Of a stretch of 64,000 nt of DNA, positions 25,799 through 34,381 are shown in pieces. The stretch lies in NCBI RefSeq assembly GCF_009764685.1, contig NZ_VHLM01000047.1, positions 124,001 to 188,000 of the forward strand. The letters are read 5' to 3'. The stretch's first letter is position 1. Each line of letters opens with the position of its first letter. The notes under the pieces are model-generated. The model did no database searches. It saw only the letters and a program-made list of their open reading frames with translations, and had not been told where the DNA came from. A program made the translations under genes and the position numbers. This stretch comes from Flavobacterium sp. I-STPP5a. GTDB lineage: Bacteria > Bacteroidota > Bacteroidia > Flavobacteriales > Flavobacteriaceae.

Positions 25799-27400
25799 TT
25801 ATAAATTTTCAAAGAAATCATTTCCTTTATCATCAGTAATGATAAAAGCAGGGAAGTTTTTCACTGTAATTTTACGTACCGCTTCCATACCTAATTCTTC
25901 AAAGTCTACTACTTCTACTTTTAAGATGTTGTCTTGAGCCAAAATAGCCGCTGGACCACCTATTGAACCTAGGTAGAAACCTCCGTAAGTTTTACATGCA
26001 TCCATTACTTGTTTGGTTCTATTTCCTTTAGCAAGCATAATCATACTTCCACCTGCTTTTTGAAATTCCTCTACATAAACATCCATTCTACCAGCCGTGG
26101 TTGGACCAAAACTACCTGATGGCATTCCGTCTGGAGTTTTTGCTGGACCAGCATAATACACCGGATGATTTTTGAAATACTCTGGCATAGGTTTACCCGC
26201 ATCCAAAAGCTCTTTGATTTTTGCATGTGCAATATCACGCGCTACAATCAAAGTCCCGTTTAGTTTCAAACGCGTTTTAATTGGAAATTGTGATAACTTT
26301 TTAAGAATATCAGCCATCGGTTGGTTCAAATCAATCTCAACAGCAGGTTCTAAATGTGGCGGAGTTGCAGGCAATAAACGCCCAGGATTCACCTCAAGTT
26401 GTTCTACAAAAATACCTTCTTTGGTAATTTTTCCTTTTATATTTCTATCAGCAGAACACGACACTCCTAATCCTACAGGGCAAGAAGCAGCATGACGTGG
26501 CAAACGAATCACACGTACATCATGAGTAAAATATTTTCCGCCAAACTGCGCTCCAATAGCACTTTCTTGGCAAATTTGTTGCACTCTTTGCTCCCATTCT
26601 AAATCCCGGAATGCTTGACCAGCCATGTTTCCTGTGGTTGGCAAGTGATCAAAATATCCAGCAGAAGCTTTTTTTACTGCTGCTAAATTAGCCTCGGCTG
26701 AAGTACCGCCAATTACAAACGCTAAGTGATACGGCGGACAGGCAGAAGTTCCTAAATCCATGATTTTAGCACGTACAAATGCATCCATCGACTTTTCATT
26801 CAAAAGCGATTTCGTTTGTTGGTACAAATAGGTTTTATTGGCAGAACCGCCCCCTTTTGCTAAGAATAAGAACTCGTACGTATTTCCTTTTTTGGCATAA
26901 ATATCAATTTGAGCAGGGAGATTAGAACCGGAATTCTTTTCCTCGAACATACTGATAGGCACAATTTGAGAGTAACGCAGGTTTTTTTCTTGGTAGGTGT
27001 TGAAAATCCCTTTTGAGAGCCACTCAGCATCATCTACACCTGTGTATACATTTTCTCCTTTTTTGGCCATTACAATCGCTGTTCCGGTGTCTTGACAAGA
27101 TGGTAATTGTCCGTCAATAGCTACTGCTGCATTTTGCAATAAATTATACGCAACAAAACGGTCGTTATCTGTCGCTTCCGGATCATCCAAAATGGCACGT
27201 AATTTTTCTAAATGTGAAGTACGAAGCATAAAAGAAACGTCTTTCATAGCTTCTTGCGAAAGCAACTCCAAACCTTTTGGATCAACGGTTAAGATTTCTC
27301 TATCTCCAAGCAGTTCCATTTTTACGTAGTCTGAAGATATTTTTCGGTATTGTGTATCGTCTTTTAAAATAGGATAAGGATCCTGATAAATAAAGTCCAT
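25799..27400 (-). CDS. Class I fumarate hydratase, [4Fe-4S]
   Basis: A 533-residue cytosolic TCA-cycle enzyme that interconverts fumarate and malate. It is the single-chain two-domain type, like E. coli FumA/FumB. The N-terminal domain contains the cluster cysteines, one in SCQDTG and others in [11 protein letters not shown] and the [10 protein letters not shown] region. The C-terminal swivel domain has GPTTAGRMD and SIGGPAA. The N-terminus is short and the start ([10 protein letters not shown]) matches the family. A small frame lies 73 bp upstream on the same strand. Confidence 0.95.
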   Translation of the reverse strand: MDFIYQDPYPILKDDTQYRKISSDYVKMELLGDREILTVDPKGLELLSQEAMKDVSFMLRTSHLEKLRAILDDPEATDNDRFVAYNLLQNAAVAIDGQLPSCQDTGTAIVMAKKGENVYTGVDDAEWLSKGIFNTYQEKNLRYSQIVPISMFEEKNSGSNLPAQIDIYAKKGNTYEFLFLAKGGGSANKTYLYQQTKSLLNEKSMDAFVRAKIMDLGTSACPPYHLAFVIGGTSAEANLAAVKKASAGYFDHLPTTGNMAGQAFRDLEWEQRVQQICQESAIGAQFGGKYFTHDVRVIRLPRHAASCPVGLGVSCSADRNIKGKITKEGIFVEQLEVNPGRLLPATPPHLEPAVEIDLNQPMADILKKLSQFPIKTRLKLNGTLIVARDIAHAKIKELLDAGKPMPEYFKNHPVYYAGPAKTPDGMPSGSFGPTTAGRMDVYVEEFQKAGGSMIMLAKGNRTKQVMDACKTYGGFYLGSIGGPAAILAQDNILKVEVVDFEELGMEAVRKITVKNFPAFIITDDKGNDFFENL

Positions 27401-27782
27401 GGTGTAATGTTTTTACAAAGATAAAATAGTTGGTGTAAGTTTAAAAGTTACTTTAAGAGCAACCCAAAACTACTACGTTAAAATACTTGTTAGTAAAAAA
27501 AGAATAAGCAAGCCGATGGCGATGTATTTGGTATATTTTGACATTTTTATATGTATTTAAGTAATTATTGAATCCCTCAAAAGAATGAAAAATTGATTAA
27601 AAATCCTAGTATATAATTGGTTCGTGTGAAATCAAATCAAAATTTAACAATATGTTGTGTTCCTACGAAAGTTCAATTATTAGTTTTTAGTTTTTTCAAC
27701 GGATTTTAATCCGTTATAATTAGTCAACATAAAATAGAGAGCCTCAGTCTCGTGACATTTTTAAGAAATTTTATCGGTTAGA
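27401..27782. other. Intergenic region, fumarase to SpmA/B-like gene
   Basis: Contains one possible 23-residue membrane peptide (27473-27544), a REP-like TTCCTACGAAAGTTC at about 27660-27674, and the inverted repeat AACGGATTTTAATCCGTT (27698-27715). The inverted repeat is not followed by a T run on minus. Nothing else is recognised. Confidence 0.5.
27473..27544 (-). CDS. Possible 23-residue membrane peptide
   Basis: MSKYTKYIAIGLLIL..., one hydrophobic helix with a basic N-terminus, starting 73 nt upstream of the fumarase start. The composition looks like a real single-pass peptide rather than random AT-rich DNA, but no family is recognised. Confidence 0.35.
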   Translation of the reverse strand: MSKYTKYIAIGLLILFLLTSILT

Positions 27783-29222
27783 TTAAAAAAACCAGCTCGC
27801 CACAAATATTGCTGTTATAACACATATCACGTCTACCAATAACATGGTTCCTAAAGCGTAACGGGTGTTTTTGATATTAACTGATCCAAAATAAACCGCA
27901 ATTACGTAAAAAGTACTTTCGGCGCTACATTGAAAAATACTACTCAAACGAGCCGTTAAGGAATCTGGACCAAAAGTATTCATAGAATCTATCAAAAATC
28001 CTCTAGAACCCGCAGAGCTAAAAGGACGCAATAAAGCAACTGGCAGAGCATCTGTTATTTCTTTGCTTACACCCAAATTTGAGAATAAAAAAGCAATTCC
28101 GTTACTGATGATTTCAAACAAACCACTATTTCTAAACAAGGATATAGCCACTAGCATCCCTAAAACGTAAGGGAAAATAGTTACCCCCGTTTTCACGCCA
28201 TTGTTAGCACCCACTACAAAAGCATCAAAAACAGTAGTGCTTGCTGCAGTAAATTTCTTTTCATTCCAGCATGAAAAAATCAAAGTAAAAGCGATAATAC
28301 CTATCAATATCAAAGCTGACAGATTAGATGTAAAGTAGTTTTTACCCACAAAATCCAGCTGATTAACATACATTAACAAACCGATAATTGCTGCAATCAA
28401 TGTGATTAATACCAATACCAAAGAGGCACTCTTGAAATTGATTTTTTGCTTGATACCAACAATCAAAAAGGCTGCAATGGTACCAATGAACGACGTTATA
28501 ATACAAGGCAACATCACATCGGCAGGATTACTGGCATTTGCGGCAGCACGATAGCCTATGATTGAAGTAGCTATCAATGTAAGTCCTGAGGCGTGTAAGC
28601 ACATGAACATAATTTGCGCATCACTAGCTTTGTCTTTTTCAGGATTAATTTCTTGTAAACTTTCCATGGCTTTTAGGCCAAAAGGCGTTGCAGCTGAGTC
28701 TAAACCAAGAAAATTAGCTGCAAAATTCAAAGTCATATAAGAAATCGAAGGGTGGTTTTTAGGAATGCTCGGAAATACTTTTACAAAAACAGGACTTAAG
28801 GCTTTGGCCAATTTTCCAGAAGCACCTGAAATAATTAATAGTTCCATCAACCCACAAAAGAAAGCCAAATAAGCCATTAATGGTAATACTAAATCCAGCA
28901 AAGTACTTTTGCAGGTAGGTAATAAACCATCTGATTTTTGTACGCCACTGTAGATTTTTACCGTTTTATTTTTAAAAACATAAGTTGTGTCCGCGTTTAA
29001 AGTATCGCGATTAACAATCATGGTTTGATCTGGTGCATTTTTGATACTGTCTTTGATGAAAAGCGGCAATTGCTCCGGCATTTTTTCAGAAATCAAAATC
29101 GGGTCGTCTTTTTTTCCATTCAATACATAATCAATTGTATAGGTGTTTGAACTGAACAAACTAACTACCACAAAAACAATTGATGAAATAAAAATAACCA
29201 ACCAAAATCTACTCAATACCAT
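27783..29222 (-). CDS. SpmA/SpmB-like membrane protein (nucleoside recognition domains)
   Basis: A 479-residue membrane protein in which the two Gate (nucleoside recognition) domains, separate as SpmA and SpmB in Bacillus, are fused. An N-terminal membrane segment (about 7-25) is followed by an extracytoplasmic loop (about 30-95). The domains show NFAANFLGLDSAATPFG with LHASGLTLIATS, and the second PFSSAGSRGF. Function in non-sporulating bacteria is unknown. It has no close neighbour on the strand and no clear terminator. Confidence 0.85.
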   Translation of the reverse strand: MVLSRFWLVIFISSIVFVVVSLFSSNTYTIDYVLNGKKDDPILISEKMPEQLPLFIKDSIKNAPDQTMIVNRDTLNADTTYVFKNKTVKIYSGVQKSDGLLPTCKSTLLDLVLPLMAYLAFFCGLMELLIISGASGKLAKALSPVFVKVFPSIPKNHPSISYMTLNFAANFLGLDSAATPFGLKAMESLQEINPEKDKASDAQIMFMCLHASGLTLIATSIIGYRAAANASNPADVMLPCIITSFIGTIAAFLIVGIKQKINFKSASLVLVLITLIAAIIGLLMYVNQLDFVGKNYFTSNLSALILIGIIAFTLIFSCWNEKKFTAASTTVFDAFVVGANNGVKTGVTIFPYVLGMLVAISLFRNSGLFEIISNGIAFLFSNLGVSKEITDALPVALLRPFSSAGSRGFLIDSMNTFGPDSLTARLSSIFQCSAESTFYVIAVYFGSVNIKNTRYALGTMLLVDVICVITAIFVASWFF

Positions 29223-29340
29223 AACTAATAATTTTTGTAAATGTAATAAATCGATATCAATAACAATTGCAATGTCAATTTCAATAAAAGAATTTTAAAT
29301 TGAGATTTCATTTTGACATTGATATTGCCATTCAAGTTAC

Positions 29341-30054
29341 TTACACATGAATAATCTCGTCTTCAATTAACAACTCTTCTCTACGCAAACGCAGAAAAAT
29401 TTGCGCTACAGCAATCGTATCTCGCTCACAATAAGTAACAATACGGTCAATGTCTTTCTCGACATAAAAAACATGACCTACTTGACTGCCATCAATATCG
29501 CCTTTTGAAGAAGGAATTCCGAGTACTTTACACATCAATTTCAAAGAAGTAAAATGTTTGTAATCGCCAAATTTCCATAATTCTAAAGTATCTAAATGTG
29601 GAATTTCCCAAGGTTTTTTTCCAAATAAATTCAGCTTGTTTGGAATTGCAATATTATTGATAATCATTCGCCTAGCCAAAAAGGGAATATCAAATTCTTT
29701 GGCATTGTGTCCGCACAAAACATGCTGCGGTTGATTGAAGTGATTGTTGAGTAAATTATTAAAGTCGGAAAGTATTTTTTTCTCCTCGCCAAAGAAACTC
29801 GTTACACGAAAATTACGAATGTCACCTTTGATGGTAAAATAACCTACCGAAATACACACAATTTTACCAAACTCGGCCCAAATACCTGCGCGATCATAAA
29901 AATCTTCGGGAGAATACTCTTCTTTGCGTTGGTATTGGGTTTTGTGTTCCCAAAGGGATTGCATTTCCGGATCTAAATCATCGTAATTTTCAGATTCTGG
30001 AACGGTTTCTATATCGAGAAACAGAATGTTGTTGAGATTTATTTTTTCGATCAT
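29341..30054 (-). CDS. 3'-5' exonuclease of the DnaQ/PolB-like fold
   Basis: A 237-residue DEDD-type nuclease. Exo I carries the metal Asp/Glu in LFLDIETVP. Exo II appears in CGHNAKEFDIPFLARR, and Exo III near the C-terminus as VTYCERDTIAVAQ. It is a stand-alone exonuclease domain of the predicted PolB-like type (COG3298), so it may act on RNA or DNA ends. It is a single gene; its stop is near 29341. Confidence 0.85.
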   Translation of the reverse strand: MIEKINLNNILFLDIETVPESENYDDLDPEMQSLWEHKTQYQRKEEYSPEDFYDRAGIWAEFGKIVCISVGYFTIKGDIRNFRVTSFFGEEKKILSDFNNLLNNHFNQPQHVLCGHNAKEFDIPFLARRMIINNIAIPNKLNLFGKKPWEIPHLDTLELWKFGDYKHFTSLKLMCKVLGIPSSKGDIDGSQVGHVFYVEKDIDRIVTYCERDTIAVAQIFLRLRREELLIEDEIIHV

Positions 30055-30137
30055 TTTTTATGGCACGCAGATGACGCTGATTTAAAAGATTTGCACGGAT
30101 ATTCTTAAACGAATATAAAAAAAATATTCATAACCAA

Positions 30138-30608
30138 CTAAAATAAACTATGTTGCGGGGAAGGATTTTCGTGTTCTAACAACCATTTTTTACGCCATAA
30201 TCCTCCTGCATATCCCGTTAATGAACCATCACTACCAATAACTCTGTGACAAGGAACCACAATCCAAAGTGGATTTTTTCCATTCGCCGAAGCCACAGCT
30301 CGAATGGCTTTTGGATCACCAAGAAATTTGGATTGTTCTAGATATGTTCTTGTTTTACCGAACGGAATATCGAGTAATGCGTTCCACACTTTTTGTTGAA
30401 AATCAGTTCCTTTTGGATTGAGTTTAAAGGTAAAATGTTTTCTTTTGGCATCGAAATATTCTTGAAGTTGCTGTACAGCCTCTTGTACAAAAACGGGAAT
30501 TTGAGCTGATACTTCACCCTCTTCTAAGACTATTATTTCAGAAACACCATGTAAATCACCTGTAATGGCAGCAATTCCTAGCGGAGTATTGATGTAGACT
30601 GTTTCCAT
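30138..30608 (-). CDS. ogt: Methylated-DNA-protein cysteine methyltransferase
   Basis: A 156-residue suicide repair protein that removes O6-alkyl groups from guanine. The acceptor Cys is at residue 120 in VVPCHRVIG, preceded by the helix-turn-helix with KVWNALLDIPFGKTRTY and ASANGKNP. No AdaA-type regulatory domain is present, which fits the Ogt type. It stands alone 83 bp from the exonuclease gene. Confidence 0.93.
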   Translation of the reverse strand: METVYINTPLGIAAITGDLHGVSEIIVLEEGEVSAQIPVFVQEAVQQLQEYFDAKRKHFTFKLNPKGTDFQQKVWNALLDIPFGKTRTYLEQSKFLGDPKAIRAVASANGKNPLWIVVPCHRVIGSDGSLTGYAGGLWRKKWLLEHENPSPQHSLF

Positions 30609-30659
30609 TTTTTAAAGGTAAAAAAATAATATGTGTAGACTACATACGGTCATAAAAAA

Positions 30660-30681
30660 ACCATTAGTACTTGCGAATGGT
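30660..30681 (-). terminator. Possible hairpin ending the hemB-cytochrome c transcript
   Basis: ACCATT and AATGGT around AGTACTTGCG, with a run of T on minus (AAAAAAA at 30654-30660 on plus). Confidence 0.45.
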
Positions 30682-30690
30682 CTTTGTTTT

Positions 30691-30769
30691 TAGCCCTGAT
30701 AGAAGCGGCATCCTCTTGTGGTAGCGCTAGCGAACACAAGAGATATAGCGGATAGCAGGATATAGCTCC
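30691..30769 (-). repeat. Dispersed ~80-bp element, copy 4
   Basis: On minus it reads GGAGCTATATCCTGCTATCC, GCTATATCTCTTGTG, then a TAGCGCTA core, CACAAGAGGATGCCGCTTCT and ATCAGGGCTA. It is the best-preserved copy. The central stem CCTCTTGTG / CACAAGAG is nearly complete. It lies in the 3' region of the cytochrome c gene. Confidence 0.78.
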
Positions 30770-30778
30770 TAAAAAACT

Positions 30779-31165
30779 TTATTTTACATGAGAATATACG
30801 TAGGATTCTAGCGCTTTCAATTCCTCTTCGGACATGGCTTTTGTGAGTGCAAAATTAGCTTTCATCACCTCGTATTGACTTGGGTCTACAATTGGCTCGC
30901 CTTCACCTTTTAAAAACGTGACCATATCGGCATTTTTACTTTTATAAATACCTGCAATATCTTGTAAGCTGGGACCAACTACTTTTTTGTCAATTTGGTG
31001 ACAGGCGATGCAATTTCCCTTTCCTTCAAAAATTTCTTTTCCTAAATCTACTGGAGTTTGAGCAACTTCTTCAGTAGTTGTTGGGTACAAGGATTCTTTC
31101 TTTGTTTCTTCTTTTTTACAAGATAGAAAGCAACATACAGCAATCATGCAAAGGATCTTTTTCAT
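30779..31165 (-). CDS. Class I c-type cytochrome lipoprotein
   Basis: A 128-residue exported electron carrier. A lipoprotein signal ends near Cys 16 (CFLSC). The mono-haem site is Cys52-Cys55-His56 (CIACHQ), followed by VVGPSLQDIA and a Met-containing C-terminal stretch (AMSEEELKALESYVYSH) for the sixth ligand. Its start overlaps the hemB stop by one base, so it is expressed with a haem-synthesis enzyme whose product it uses. Physiological partner is unknown. Confidence 0.92.
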   Translation of the reverse strand: MKKILCMIAVCCFLSCKKEETKKESLYPTTTEEVAQTPVDLGKEIFEGKGNCIACHQIDKKVVGPSLQDIAGIYKSKNADMVTFLKGEGEPIVDPSQYEVMKANFALTKAMSEEELKALESYVYSHVK

Positions 31166-32163
31166 TATTTTTTATTTAAAAGTATTGCCGCTTCTTTGGC
31201 AAAATAAGTCGAAATTAAACTAGCTCCTGCACGCTTGATGCACATTAACTGCTCCATCATGGTTTGGTCGTGATCTAACCAACCTCTTTCGGAAGCGGCT
31301 TTGATCATGGCATACTCGCCAGAAACATGATATACCGTTACAGGCACATGAACTGCATTTTTTACTTCGCGAACGATATCTAAGTATGCAATTCCGGGTT
31401 TTACCATGACCATATCAGCGCCTTCTTCAACATCCCAAAGTGCTTCTTTGATGGCTTCAAGACGATTGGCATAATCCATTTGATAGGTTTTTTTATTTTT
31501 CGGAACATCTACATCAGCGTCTTTTGGAGCAGAGTCTAAAGCATCGCGAAAAGGTCCGTAAAATGCCGAAGCATATTTGGCAGAATAACTCATGATGCCC
31601 ACGTTATGATACCCTGCAGCATCTAAACCTTGGCGCAAGCGTAGTACGCGTCCGTCCATCATATCGCTTGGCGCTACAAAGTCGGCACCGGCTTGTGCGT
31701 GAGAAACAGCCATTTTTACCAAAGCATCGTTGGTAGAATCATTTTCAACATCGCCATTTGCTATGATTCCGTCATGACCATAAATTGAATATGGGTCTAA
31801 AGCCACATCAGGCATGACAATCATTTCTGGACAAGCGGTTTTGATAGCGCGAATGGCGTTTTGCATGAGTCCGTTTGGGTTCCAAGCTTCAGTACCGGCG
31901 TTGTCTTTTAGATTTTCGTCGACTTTTACATAGATGTTTACTGCTCGAATTCCTAAATCGAATAATTCTTGCACTTCTTTCACTGTTAAATCAATCGAAC
32001 GACGAAAAATTCCTGGCATAGATGGAATTTCTACTTGTACGTTTTCGCCTTCGGCAATAAACATAGGAAACATAAAATCACTTGGACTTAATGTAGTTTC
32101 TCTAACTAATGAACGAATGGATTCGTTTACTCTTAACCGGCGACCTCTTTGTAATGGGAACAT
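31165..32163 (-). CDS. hemB: Delta-aminolevulinic acid dehydratase (porphobilinogen synthase)
   Basis: A 332-residue enzyme that condenses two 5-aminolevulinates to porphobilinogen. The Schiff-base lysines lie in SYSAKYASAF and MVKPGIAYLD. The metal-site segment reads DVALDPYSIYGHDG, with Ala and Asp where the zinc enzymes carry cysteines, so this belongs to the Mg(II)-type subgroup. A short intergenic region with two REP-like repeats and a transposase gene separates it from hemF upstream, although both lie on minus. Confidence 0.97.
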   Translation of the reverse strand: MFPLQRGRRLRVNESIRSLVRETTLSPSDFMFPMFIAEGENVQVEIPSMPGIFRRSIDLTVKEVQELFDLGIRAVNIYVKVDENLKDNAGTEAWNPNGLMQNAIRAIKTACPEMIVMPDVALDPYSIYGHDGIIANGDVENDSTNDALVKMAVSHAQAGADFVAPSDMMDGRVLRLRQGLDAAGYHNVGIMSYSAKYASAFYGPFRDALDSAPKDADVDVPKNKKTYQMDYANRLEAIKEALWDVEEGADMVMVKPGIAYLDIVREVKNAVHVPVTVYHVSGEYAMIKAASERGWLDHDQTMMEQLMCIKRAGASLISTYFAKEAAILLNKK

Positions 32164-32178
32164 ATCTTTAGTTTTTCA

Positions 32179-32205
32179 AGCTCCAGAGGAGCGTAATGTT
32201 TATAG
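32179..32205 (-). repeat. REP-like unit downstream of the RAYT gene (1)
   Basis: On minus: CTATAAACATTACGCTCCTC then TGGAGCT. The stem GCTCC/GGAGC and the CTATAAA leader match the units at 32786-32952. Confidence 0.65.
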
Positions 32206-32231
32206 TAATTTGTTTTATCGTACTATCTTTA

Positions 32232-32256
32232 AGCCCGGTAAGGGCGACATATTTAT
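32232..32256 (-). repeat. REP-like unit downstream of the RAYT gene (2)
   Basis: On minus: ATAAATATGTCGCCCTTACC then GGGCT. The stem is GCCC/GGGC. Orientation is opposite to the upstream cluster. Confidence 0.6.
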
Positions 32257-32258
32257 CT

Positions 32259-32720
32259 CTAATTAACATCATCAAAAAGATATTCATTTTTAAAATCTAC
32301 ATTATACAATTTTAAAAATTCTACATATTCTTCTGTGAATGTTTTTATTTTATGATGCTCTTCTTGATTTTGTATATAATTGATAACATTAGTCAATTGC
32401 GAATGACTGTAGGTGAATGCTCCGAATCCTGTTTGCCACTCAAATTTACCATTTATCCAAGCTTTTTCATTAATAAATCTTGATGAATTGGCTTTTATAT
32501 CTCTCACCAAATCTGATAAAGCTTTATTTGGCTTTAAGCCAATTAGAATATGAACGTGGTCTGGCATTCCATTGATCGCAATTAATTTTTGACCCTCATT
32601 TGTAACAATACCAGTAATATATTTGAACAATTCATCTTTCCATTTACTAGAAATTAGATTTTGTCTTCCTTTTACAGCAAAGACAATTTGGATGTATATT
32701 TGAGAATAGGTGTTTGCCAT
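32259..32720 (-). CDS. REP-associated tyrosine transposase (RAYT, Y1_Tnp family)
   Basis: A 153-residue HUH-type single-strand transposase. The HUH pair is at residues 55-57 (GMPDHVHILI) and the likely nucleophile is Tyr115 in INYIQNQEEHH. Size and sequence fit the IS200/IS605-like Y1 domain used by RAYTs. It is flanked on both sides by REP-like palindromes in opposite orientation (32179-32256 and 32737-32952), the hallmark of RAYT loci, and no IS ends or accessory gene are seen. It sits inside the haem operon between hemF and hemB. RAYTs are usually domesticated rather than self-mobile. Confidence 0.82.
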   Translation of the reverse strand: MANTYSQIYIQIVFAVKGRQNLISSKWKDELFKYITGIVTNEGQKLIAINGMPDHVHILIGLKPNKALSDLVRDIKANSSRFINEKAWINGKFEWQTGFGAFTYSHSQLTNVINYIQNQEEHHKIKTFTEEYVEFLKLYNVDFKNEYLFDDVN

Positions 32721-32736
32721 TATAAATTGATGTTAG

Positions 32737-32952
32737 TTAAATATGTCATCCCTACGGAATTCAATTTCAATTACATACATTATTTGCTATAAATATAGCG
32801 CTCCTACGGAGCTAAATAAAAACAATATTATTTGTCCAAATATAACGCGGCGCTATAAATATATCACACCGATGGTTGCTATAAATATATCGCACCGAAG
32901 GTGCTCAATCAAAAAAATAATATTCCTATAAATATAGCGCTCCTACGGAGCT
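32737..32952 (+). repeat. Cluster of REP-like palindromic units upstream of the RAYT gene
   Basis: Units share a leader (G/C)CTATAAATATA and a short stem-loop. Units are at about 32738-32762 (CATCCCTACGGAATTC, divergent), 32786-32813 (GCTCCTACGGAGC), 32837-32853 (truncated), 32852-32880 (ACACCGATGGTTG), 32878-32905 (GCACCGAAGGTGC) and 32925-32952 (GCTCCTACGGAGC). The stems differ in sequence but keep pairing, which argues for selection on structure. The last unit reaches the hemF stop codon. Confidence 0.72.
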
Positions 32953-33856
32953 AAACTATCCAATCAACAGGAATCTCCAACACTTTCAATAATTTCTCCT
33001 CTTCACTTCCTGATTCTGGATGATGGTCATATACCCACTGAACGTGTGGTGGTAATGACATTAAAATTGACTCAATTCTTCCATTGGTTTTTAGACCAAA
33101 TAAAGTGCCTTTGTCGTGCACCAAATTGAACTCAACATAGCGACCTCTTCGTATTTCTTGCCAAGTTCTTTGTTCTGCGGTGTATGGTAAATTTTTTCGT
33201 CTTTCTAATATTGGAACATAAGCGGCTAAAAATGAATTACCAACTTCGGTTACAAAGTTAAACCAGTTTTCCATTGACATTTGCTCGGTTGCTTTGCAGT
33301 AATCAAAGAATAATCCGCCGAGTCCGCGAGCTTCATTACGATGTGCGTTCCAGAAATAGGCATCGCATTGTTTTTTAAACTTGGGATAAAAATCTAGATT
33401 GTGCTTATCACAAGCGGTTTTACAGGTTTGGTGAAAATGAATCGCATCTTCTTCAAATAAATAATAGGGTGTTAAGTCCTGTCCGCCTCCAAACCATTGT
33501 TGGATTACGTTTCCATTTTCATCGTACATTTCGAAATAGCGCCAATTAGCATGAACAGTGGGTGCCATTGGGTTTTTAGGATGGATAACCAAACTCAATC
33601 CGCAGGCAAAAAAATCGGCTTCGCCTACGTTAAATAATTTTTGCATCGAATCGGGTAATTTTCCATGCACTGCCGAAATATTCACACCGCCTTTCTCGAT
33701 AACATTTCCGTTTTCGATTACACGTGTTCTTCCTCCGCCGCCTTCTGGACGTTCCCAAAGATCTTCCTTGAATTTGGCATGACCTTCAACGGCTTCTAAG
33801 CCAGCAACAATCTGGTCTTGGAGATTTTGTATGTAGGTGTAAAATTTATTTTTCAT
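32951..33856 (-). CDS. hemF: Oxygen-dependent coproporphyrinogen III oxidase
   Basis: A 301-residue enzyme that decarboxylates coproporphyrinogen III to protoporphyrinogen IX using O2. Signature segments are present: FACGLSLVIHPKNP with VHANWRYFE, WFGGGQDLTPYY, and GRYVEFNLVHDKGTLFGL. The frame opens at 33868, but the start at 33856 (MKNKFY) is preferred since the family begins close to it. It overlaps the GNAT gene stop by 11 bp, so translation is likely coupled. The oxygen-independent hemN is not in this window. Confidence 0.95.
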   Translation of the reverse strand: MKNKFYTYIQNLQDQIVAGLEAVEGHAKFKEDLWERPEGGGGRTRVIENGNVIEKGGVNISAVHGKLPDSMQKLFNVGEADFFACGLSLVIHPKNPMAPTVHANWRYFEMYDENGNVIQQWFGGGQDLTPYYLFEEDAIHFHQTCKTACDKHNLDFYPKFKKQCDAYFWNAHRNEARGLGGLFFDYCKATEQMSMENWFNFVTEVGNSFLAAYVPILERRKNLPYTAEQRTWQEIRRGRYVEFNLVHDKGTLFGLKTNGRIESILMSLPPHVQWVYDHHPESGSEEEKLLKVLEIPVDWIV

Positions 33857-34373
33857 TGTACAATTCATATAATTCCATATCTAATGGAGTTCCATTAATT
33901 GGAGTAAATTCATTTTGTAAGGTGCTTTGCCAAACGAAACCGATATTCTCAGCAACCTTCACACTTCCTAAATTACTTTTATGAGCAATAATCTGAAGTG
34001 TTTTCAAACCTAAATCCTCAAAAGCAAAATTTGTCATTTCTTTTACCGCAAATGAAGTCAAACCATTTCCTTCATATTCCGAACCAATACAGTATGCAAA
34101 TTCTCCTTGGTTTTTATCCCAATCGAGCTTTTTAATGATAATTAAACCTATAATTTGTTGGTTGTTTTTATCTCGAATAGCAAAAGTAAAATTTGTCTTC
34201 TCTTCTATTTCTTTATTTTTAATTGCAATGTATTCGCTAGATTTTTCAAGTGTGGAGTTACTTGAAAGCGTTAATGGGAAAAATTGCTGCAATCTTTCAT
34301 TATTGTCAATCATAAATTGATACAATTGATTTGAGTCTGTTAACTCTAATTTGTCTATAACGAAATTTGCCAT
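33846..34373 (-). CDS. GNAT-family N-acetyltransferase (RimJ/RimL-like)
   Basis: A 175-residue acetyl-CoA-dependent acetyltransferase. The core is visible with the IIGLIIIKKLDWDKNQGEFAY strand, the acetyl-CoA loop around GSEYEGNGLTSFAVKEM, and IAHKSNLGSVKVAENIGF. It resembles the ribosomal-protein Ser/Thr acetylase subgroup. The substrate is unknown. It lies inside the haem operon between a META-domain gene and hemF, with an 8-bp gap before it. Confidence 0.85.
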   Translation of the reverse strand: MANFVIDKLELTDSNQLYQFMIDNNERLQQFFPLTLSSNSTLEKSSEYIAIKNKEIEEKTNFTFAIRDKNNQQIIGLIIIKKLDWDKNQGEFAYCIGSEYEGNGLTSFAVKEMTNFAFEDLGLKTLQIIAHKSNLGSVKVAENIGFVWQSTLQNEFTPINGTPLDMELYELYNEK

Positions 34374-34381
34374 TTTATTTC

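Noticed and set aside
32737..32952. CRISPR array suspected from spaced repeats
   Set aside because: Units are irregularly spaced, only partly alike and carry no unique spacers; the adjacent gene is a Y1 transposase and no cas gene is present.
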